Position numbers and translations under genes: made by a program | Shown here: positions 44,728 through 49,534 of the stretch, piece after piece | Numbering within the stretch: the stretch's first letter is position 1 | How the letters are laid out: every line of letters starts with the position of its first letter | The notes under the pieces: model-generated | The model's database searches: none | Told to the model about the DNA's origin: nothing | What the model saw: only the letters and a program-made list of their open reading frames with translations | Source of the DNA: Xylophilus sp. Leaf220 | GTDB taxonomy: Bacteria > Pseudomonadota > Gammaproteobacteria > Burkholderiales > Burkholderiaceae_C | DNA: 49,534 bases | Direction of reading: 5' to 3' | Assembly (NCBI RefSeq): GCF_001421705.1 | Contig: NZ_LMKO01000011.1 | Span: 1-49,534, forward strand

Positions 44728-44928
44728 ATGACCACGCCCGACACCGCCGCATCGCTCGCGCTCAAGCTCAAATGGATCAGCCAGCAGTTCGCGCGCGACC
44801 TGCCGAACCTGGCGCCGGCCGAACGCCAGCGCCGCGAGCGGGAACTGGCCGACGCGGAGCGCGCCCTGCGCGAGCGGATGGCCGAGGACGCCGACGACTC
44901 GGGCCCCGGCGCGGTGCCGTGGAACTGA
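44728..44928 (+). CDS. Small charged hypothetical protein
   Basis: The ATG at 44728 gives 66 residues, rich in Ala, Arg, Glu and Asp, with a helical run AERQRRERELADAERALRER. It has no signal or membrane segment. Its end overlaps the start of the glutathione transferase gene by ten bases, so the pair is probably co-translated. I do not recognise the family. Confidence 0.55.
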   Translation: MTTPDTAASLALKLKWISQQFARDLPNLAPAERQRRERELADAERALRERMAEDADDSGPGAVPWN

Positions 44929-45590
44929 ACGCGCAGCCCCTGCCCGTCCTGTATTCGTTCCGGCGCTGTCCGTATGCGATGCGGGCCCGGGCCGCGCTGC
45001 TGTCCGGCGGCGTGCAGTGCGAACTGCGCGAGGTGGTGCTGCGCGACAAGCCGGCAGCCCTGTGGGCCGCATCGCCCAAAGGCACGGTACCGGTGCTGGT
45101 GCTGGCCGACGGCCGGGTGATCGACCAGAGCCTGGCCATCATGCGCTGGGCGCTGGAGCGGCACGATCCGGCCCGGTGGCTCCAGCCCGCGTGCGGCAGC
45201 CTGGACGCGGTGTGGGCGCTGGTCGATGCGTGCGACGCGGTCTTCAAGCCGGCGCTCGATGCCTTCAAGTACCCGAACCGGCCGACGGATTTGCCGGCCG
45301 GCACGGACGCGCGCGGAGTCGGCGCGGCCTGGCTGCAGACGCTGGAGGAGCGCCTGCGCACCGCGCCGCATCTGTTCGGCGACCGCCCGTGCCTGGCGGA
45401 TGCGGCCATCCTGCCTTTCGTGCGCCAGTTCGCGATGGTCGCGCCCGATGGCTTCGCGGCGGAACCCTGGCCCCACCTCCACGCCTGGCTGGCCGAATGG
45501 AGCGGGAGCGCGGCGTTCGTGCGGACGATGCACCGCTATCCGCCGTGGGACGGCCGTCCCGGCACCGCCTGGTTCCCGCCGGCAGGCTAA
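44919..45590 (+). CDS. Glutathione S-transferase-like protein
   Basis: The GTG at 44919, inside the end of the preceding gene, gives 223 residues. The N-terminal thioredoxin-like domain has LYSFRRCPYAMRARAALL (about residues 10-27), with the CPYA active-site motif, and KGTVPVLVLADGRVIDQSLA (about 53-72), holding the cis-Pro and glutathione-binding residues. The C-terminal helical domain ends with PPWDGRPGTAWFPP. Such proteins conjugate or reduce substrates using glutathione; the CPYA motif suggests thiol-transferase chemistry. It converges on the chemoreceptor gene. Confidence 0.85.
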   Translation: MELNAQPLPVLYSFRRCPYAMRARAALLSGGVQCELREVVLRDKPAALWAASPKGTVPVLVLADGRVIDQSLAIMRWALERHDPARWLQPACGSLDAVWALVDACDAVFKPALDAFKYPNRPTDLPAGTDARGVGAAWLQTLEERLRTAPHLFGDRPCLADAAILPFVRQFAMVAPDGFAAEPWPHLHAWLAEWSGSAAFVRTMHRYPPWDGRPGTAWFPPAG

Positions 45591-45629
45591 ACGCCGGGCG
45601 CCTGGCGCGGTGCGCGGCCGGCGCAGGGA

Positions 45630-47408
45630 TCAGAATTTTTCCCAGTCGTCCTCTGCGGCACCCGCCACCGCCGTGGACCGGGCGACAGGCACCGCGCGGG
45701 GCGCTGCGGCAGCCGCTGCAGGAGCGGTGCGAACCGACAACGTGGGCACGGCCGGCTTGCGGACCTGCACCGCTGGTGCCCGGACCGGTGCCGCCGGCAG
45801 GGCGCCGCGGCTGCGCTGCTGCACACCCTGGATCAGGGCCTGGGCCGTCGACGCATCGAGCCTGAAAACGCTGACCACGTCGACCAGGCGTGCGGCCTGG
45901 TGGTTGAGGCTGTCGGCCGCGGCGGCCGATTCCTCGACCAGCGCGGCATTCTGCTGCGTCACCTGGTCGAGCTGGTTGACCGCGTCGCTCACCTGCGAGA
46001 TGCCCTGCGACTGCTCGTGCGTCGCCGCACCGATCTCGCCGATCAGGTCGGCCACGCGGCGGGCCTGATCGACCACTTCGCCGATGGTGGTGCCCGCCTC
46101 GCCCACGAGGCGCGTGCCGGCGTCGACCTTCTCCACGCTTTCGCCGATCAGGGTCTTGATCTCCTTGGCCGCCGTCGCACTGCGCTGCGCCAGGCTGCGC
46201 ACTTCCGATGCCACGACCGCGAAGCCGCGACCCTGCTCGCCCGCACGGGCTGCTTCCACCGCCGCGTTCAGCGCCAGGATGTTGGTCTGGAACGCGATGC
46301 CGTCGATCACGCCGATGATGTCGCCGATCTTGCGCGAACTGGCCGAGATGTCCTCCATCGTGCGCACCACCTCGCCGACCACCTCGCCGCCGCGGCTGGC
46401 GGTGGTGCTGGCCGACTGCGCCATCTGCGTCGCGGTGCGGACCGTCTCCGCGTTCTGCTTGATGGTGGAGTTCATCTCCTCCATCGAGGCGGCGGTCTGC
46501 TGCAGGTTAGAGGCCTGCTCCTCGGTGCGCTGGCTCAGGTCGGCATTGCCCGTCGCGATCTGGCCGGCGCCGGTGGCGATCGATTCGCTGCCCTGGCGCA
46601 CTTCGCTCACGACGCGGCTCAGGCTGCCGCGCATCAGCTCCATCGCGGCCAGCATGCTGGTGCTGTCGCCCTTCTTCAGCAGCACGTCGACGGCCAGGTT
46701 GCCGCGCGCCACTTCCTGCGCGATGGCCGCGGCATAGGCGGGCTCGCCGCCTAGCTGCACCTTGACACGGCGGGTGATCGCCCAGGCCAGCAGCGCGCCC
46801 AGCACTGCCGCCAGCGCAGCCACCACCAGCATGGTGAGGCCGGCGGATGCGGCGTTGCGCTCGGACTGGTCGACCGCCGACTGCATGAGTTCGCGCTGGT
46901 ACTTGTTGAGCGTTTCCAGCGACGCGAAGAGGGCGCTCTGCGTCGGCCGGACTTCGTTGAGCAGCACGTCGCGCGCTTCGTCGCGCTTGCCGCCGATCGC
47001 CAGCGCCATCGCCTTGTCGACCGTCTGGTTGTAGGGGGTGCGCAGTTTTTCCACCTCGGCCAGCAGTGCGCGGCCGTTGCTGGAGGTGATGGTCTTGCTC
47101 AAGGCGGCGATCGTGGCGGTGTTGGCGGTCCGTGCCTCGGCCGTGCGCTTCTTCTCGGCCTCCATCTGCGCGGCGTCGGTCAAGAGCGCCATGTTGCGCA
47201 CCGCACGCGCGACCACGTTCAGGTTGTCCTTGATGTCCTGGACCTGGAGCACCTTGACGATGCGATCGTCGGCGAGCAGCTTGATCTCGTCGCCGACCGA
47301 GTTGAGCTGCAACCGGCCGTAACCCGCAACCAGAACGCCCATGAGGATCACGGCGGCGAAACCCATGCCCAGCATCGTGCCGAGTTTCATATTTTTGAAG
47401 GAGTTCAT
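45630..47408 (-). CDS. Methyl-accepting chemotaxis protein with WEKF tail
   Basis: The ATG at 47406-47408 gives 592 residues. Membrane helix 1 (about 13-30) and helix 2 (about 190-212, [20 protein letters not shown]) enclose a helical periplasmic domain. A HAMP region and a long signalling domain follow, with the conserved hairpin tip [20 protein letters not shown] and [19 protein letters not shown]. An Ala/Pro-rich linker ends in DDWEKF, which resembles the NWETF pentapeptide that tethers CheR and CheB in E. coli. This predicts a high-abundance receptor able to recruit the methylation enzymes. It is divergent from a diguanylate cyclase gene. Confidence 0.94.
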   Translation of the reverse strand: MNSFKNMKLGTMLGMGFAAVILMGVLVAGYGRLQLNSVGDEIKLLADDRIVKVLQVQDIKDNLNVVARAVRNMALLTDAAQMEAEKKRTAEARTANTATIAALSKTITSSNGRALLAEVEKLRTPYNQTVDKAMALAIGGKRDEARDVLLNEVRPTQSALFASLETLNKYQRELMQSAVDQSERNAASAGLTMLVVAALAAVLGALLAWAITRRVKVQLGGEPAYAAAIAQEVARGNLAVDVLLKKGDSTSMLAAMELMRGSLSRVVSEVRQGSESIATGAGQIATGNADLSQRTEEQASNLQQTAASMEEMNSTIKQNAETVRTATQMAQSASTTASRGGEVVGEVVRTMEDISASSRKIGDIIGVIDGIAFQTNILALNAAVEAARAGEQGRGFAVVASEVRSLAQRSATAAKEIKTLIGESVEKVDAGTRLVGEAGTTIGEVVDQARRVADLIGEIGAATHEQSQGISQVSDAVNQLDQVTQQNAALVEESAAAADSLNHQAARLVDVVSVFRLDASTAQALIQGVQQRSRGALPAAPVRAPAVQVRKPAVPTLSVRTAPAAAAAAPRAVPVARSTAVAGAAEDDWEKF

Positions 47409-47472
47409 GTGGCGAATCAATAAGTTACAGTTTTTGCATTGTCCTCTTCCACCGGTTCGATCGGGGTGCAAG

Positions 47473-47500
47473 TTGCCAATAACGGCCATAGCGGTTGGCA
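47473..47500. promoter_or_regulatory. Dyad in the chemoreceptor/diguanylate cyclase gap
   Basis: TTGCCAA (47473-47479) and TTGGCA (47495-47500) pair over six bases, with TGCA on both outer flanks. The dyad lies in the 277-base divergent gap 47409-47685. That gap is AT-rich near 47560 (tttatata, a possible -10 for the cyclase) and holds no gene. Confidence 0.35.
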
Positions 47501-47685
47501 TGCATCCAGTACGTCTGTCAGTTTGATGCAACTTTTGTAAGTTCTTCGGTTTATTACCTGGGTTTATATAGGCCAAGAAACTTTCCTGCGGCCTTTTCAG
47601 GCCGACCCTCTTCGGCTGCCTCCATACAGACTGGTCTGGCACACTTGCCAGGCCTCCCGTTACATATCTCGCTCCCCACACCGCC

Positions 47686-49269
47686 ATGCCTGCACGCCCG
47701 CCCTCCGAGATCGCCCGGGACACCCTCAAGCTGCTGGCGGCCCGCAAACTCGCCCCGTCCCCCGACAACTACCAGGCGCTCTACGACGAGATCGCCGGCG
47801 CGGCCACGCCCGCGCCGTTTCCCGACGGCCCGCTGGGCCGCATCGCCCGTGCCTTGCCCGGGCAGACGCCGGTGCAGAAGCGCCTGCTGACCCAGTTCGA
47901 CGCGGCGGTGCAGCAAAAGAGCTGGACCGACCTGCAGCGCGCCATCGCCGGCTATGCGCAGCTGGGCCTGGGCGCCTCCGCCGCGCAGGACACGACCGCG
48001 GTCTCCCCCGCGGCAGAGGCGGCGGTGGACAGTACGGCCAACACCCCGGTGGAGCTTGCGCCGGCGGCGGCGGTGGAGACCCTGCCCGCCGCCTTGCTGG
48101 AGCAGATCGCCCGCCTGGTCGAGAACGTGATGCCCGCCCTCGGCACCGAGGACGCCCGGCTCCAGCAGACCGCCGACACCCTGCTGCAGGCCCTGCGCGC
48201 GCCCTCCCCGGCCCAGGTGCTGCAGCCCATGCTGGCCGACCTGGGCTTTAGGCTCTCGTTCGCGGCCGAGGACCAGTCGGCTATCCGCGCCGGGCTGCTC
48301 GCCTCCCTGCAACTGATCTTCCAGAACATCGGCGAACTGAGCCTGGACGACCGCTGGCTCAAGGGCCAGGCCGACGCGCTGCAGGCCGCCGCCGAGCCGC
48401 CCCTGACGCTGCGCAGCCTGGACGACCTGCAGAAGCGCTTGAAGGACGTGATCGTCAAGCAGTCCGAATCGCGCCAGCGCAGCCTCGATGCGCAGGCGCA
48501 GATGAAGGACATGCTGGCCAGCTTCATCGCGCGGCTCTCGCAGATGACCGAATCGAGCGGCGTCTACCAGGATAAGATCGAACAGTGCGCCGACCGGCTG
48601 GGCGCGGTGCGCTCGCTGGAGGAGATGGCGCCGGTGCTCCAGGAGGTGATCTCCGCCACCCGCGCGATGGCGCTCGACAGCCGGGTCCACCGCGACGAGC
48701 TGCAGTCGCTCCAGGACAAGACCGCCGCCACCCAGGCCGAGATCGGCCGCCTGCAGGAAGCCTTGGAGAACGCCAGCGCGCAGGCCCGCCACGATCCGCT
48801 GACCGGCGCGCTGAATCGAAAGGGTCTGGACGAAGCCGCCGACCGCGAAGTGGCCCGTGCCCGCCGGGCCGGCACCGCCGTCTGCATCGGTTTGCTCGAC
48901 ATCGACAACTTTAAGCAGATCAACGACCGGCTGGGCCACGCGAGCGGCGACGCGGCGCTGGTGCACCTGGCGCAGGTGGCGCGCGAATCGCTGCGGGCGC
49001 AGGACACGTTGGCCCGCTATGGCGGCGAGGAGTTCGTGGTGGTCATGCCGGACACGCCGCCGGCCGAGGGCGTGGCGGTGCTGCAGCGGCTGCAGCGGGA
49101 ACTGACAAAGCGCTTCTTCTTGGCGAACAACGACAAGGTGCTGATCACCTTCAGCGCGGGGGTGTCGGCGGTGTCGGCCAGCGATACGCCGGGGGATGCG
49201 CTGAAGCGGGCGGATCAGGCGATGTATCTGGCGAAGAAGGCGGGGAAGAATCGGGTGATGTTGGCGTAG
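47686..49269 (+). CDS. GGDEF diguanylate cyclase with conserved N-terminal helical domain
   Basis: This 527-residue soluble protein starts with a helical domain [20 protein letters not shown] (residues 5-24) that I recall at the front of other Burkholderiales GGDEF proteins. A long helical middle (about 90-360) ends in a coiled coil [20 protein letters not shown] that leads into the GGDEF domain ([14 protein letters not shown], about 369). The active site is [10 protein letters not shown] (about 444-453), and an RxxD inhibitory site (RAQD) sits five residues before it. It should make c-di-GMP. Divergence from the chemoreceptor hints at a motility link, which is inference. Confidence 0.92.
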   Translation: MPARPPSEIARDTLKLLAARKLAPSPDNYQALYDEIAGAATPAPFPDGPLGRIARALPGQTPVQKRLLTQFDAAVQQKSWTDLQRAIAGYAQLGLGASAAQDTTAVSPAAEAAVDSTANTPVELAPAAAVETLPAALLEQIARLVENVMPALGTEDARLQQTADTLLQALRAPSPAQVLQPMLADLGFRLSFAAEDQSAIRAGLLASLQLIFQNIGELSLDDRWLKGQADALQAAAEPPLTLRSLDDLQKRLKDVIVKQSESRQRSLDAQAQMKDMLASFIARLSQMTESSGVYQDKIEQCADRLGAVRSLEEMAPVLQEVISATRAMALDSRVHRDELQSLQDKTAATQAEIGRLQEALENASAQARHDPLTGALNRKGLDEAADREVARARRAGTAVCIGLLDIDNFKQINDRLGHASGDAALVHLAQVARESLRAQDTLARYGGEEFVVVMPDTPPAEGVAVLQRLQRELTKRFFLANNDKVLITFSAGVSAVSASDTPGDALKRADQAMYLAKKAGKNRVMLA

Positions 49270-49290
49270 GGGTGGGTGGCCGGCGTAGTC

Positions 49291-49533
49291 CGGCCTGGCC
49301 TGGCTGGCCTGGCTGGCTGGCTGGCTGCTGTATCTTGCCCCCTCTCCCCCTGGGAGAGGTTGGGGTGAGGGCCGCGCCCGGCTTTTGTGTGTCGCTGCTG
49401 CTTATCGCTGCATTGCCTGTTTTGGGTCCGGAGGCGGGGATTTCGCCCCCGCGGGCGAGTCCCTTTCTTTGCTTCGCCAAAGAAAGGAACCAAAGAAAGG
49501 CGACCCCGCTGCGGCGGTCCGGCTGCGCCGGAC
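49291..49533. repeat. Cluster of intergenic repeats at the window end
   Basis: A tandem CTGGC/CTGG run (49291-49330) is followed by CCTCTCCC-cct-GGGAGAGG (49341-49359), then CCTTTCTTTG (49462-49471), a 6-base loop, CAAAGAAAGG (49478-49487) and a second CAAAGAAAGG (49491-49500). Last is GTCCGGC-TGC-GCCGGAC (49517-49533). The AAAGAAAGG block and the CCTCTCCC hairpin resemble intergenic repeats I recall as abundant in Burkholderiales and Xanthomonas. Open frames on the minus strand here are probably not genes. The hairpins could also stop transcription of the cyclase gene. Confidence 0.65.
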
Positions 49534-49534
49534 T

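Noticed and set aside
47409-47560. Possible sigma-28 promoter (GCCGTTAT) for the second chemoreceptor
   Set aside because: The -10-like sequence lacks a -35 TAAA box about 15 bases upstream.
49151-49493. Minus-strand frames at the right end
   Set aside because: They are made from palindromic repeats and Pro/Ser-rich low complexity; no start signal or domain.

Overview
The window is very GC-rich chromosomal DNA whose gene content and order point to a beta-proteobacterium of the order Burkholderiales, most likely family Comamonadaceae (relatives of Variovorax, Acidovorax, Xylophilus or Ramlibacter). Reasons: many LysR regulators divergent from catabolic genes, three Bug-type periplasmic receptors, an RpoD with a long Lys/Ala/Pro-rich N-terminal extension, the rnm-yciO-M50 protease-trpS cluster, and an AT-rich intergenic repeat (core GCTAT...ATAGCTAG) that I associate with this family. 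I see no phage, transposase, integrase, CRISPR array, rRNA or tRNA.

Layout. 1-6.3 kb: the N-terminal half of a chemoreceptor (cut by the window edge), then a co-directional housekeeping run (PHP nuclease rnm, DMT permease, yciO, M50 protease, trpS, yigZ), broken by a 118-nt nested palindrome. 6.3-7.5 kb: two small exported proteins of unknown function. 7.5-10.0 kb: protocatechuate 3,4-dioxygenase (pcaH, pcaG) with its divergent regulator pcaQ, closed by a perfect 22-bp two-way terminator shared with a convergent cytochrome c4. 10.8-20.1 kb: a tightly packed plus-strand run of MoxR ATPase, small membrane protein, GNAT acetyltransferase and CoxE-like VWA protein, followed directly by tamA and tamB. 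20.2-27.2 kb: a small hypothetical, a PhoD-type phosphatase, then dnaG and rpoD with a promoter and a strong terminator.

27.3-43.0 kb is the accessory, catabolic part. After phenylalanine 4-hydroxylase come three modules of one design: a LysR regulator reading rightward, and divergent from it a minus-strand operon containing one Bug solute receptor plus enzymes. Module A has an HMG-CoA-lyase-like enzyme, a CaiB/BaiF CoA-transferase and a Bug receptor. Module B has a Bug receptor and a flavoprotein hydroxylase. Module C has a DapA-like lyase/aldolase, a Bug receptor, an SDR dehydrogenase and a D(-)-tartrate dehydratase. No tripartite (TctAB) membrane components are present, so the receptors are orphans. 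A PAS-GAF-GGDEF diguanylate cyclase sits between modules A and B.

43.0-49.5 kb: a GAF histidine kinase without a response regulator, slyX, a small hypothetical overlapping a glutathione transferase, a full-length chemoreceptor ending in a WEKF-type tail, and a divergent diguanylate cyclase. The last 265 bases are packed with intergenic palindromic repeats.

No single locus is obviously a new defence or mobile system. The items most worth a second look are the three repeated LysR/Bug modules, the MoxR-GNAT-VWA operon abutting tamAB, the YegP-like tail on TrpS, the nested palindrome at 3.5 kb and the dispersed GCTAT repeat.
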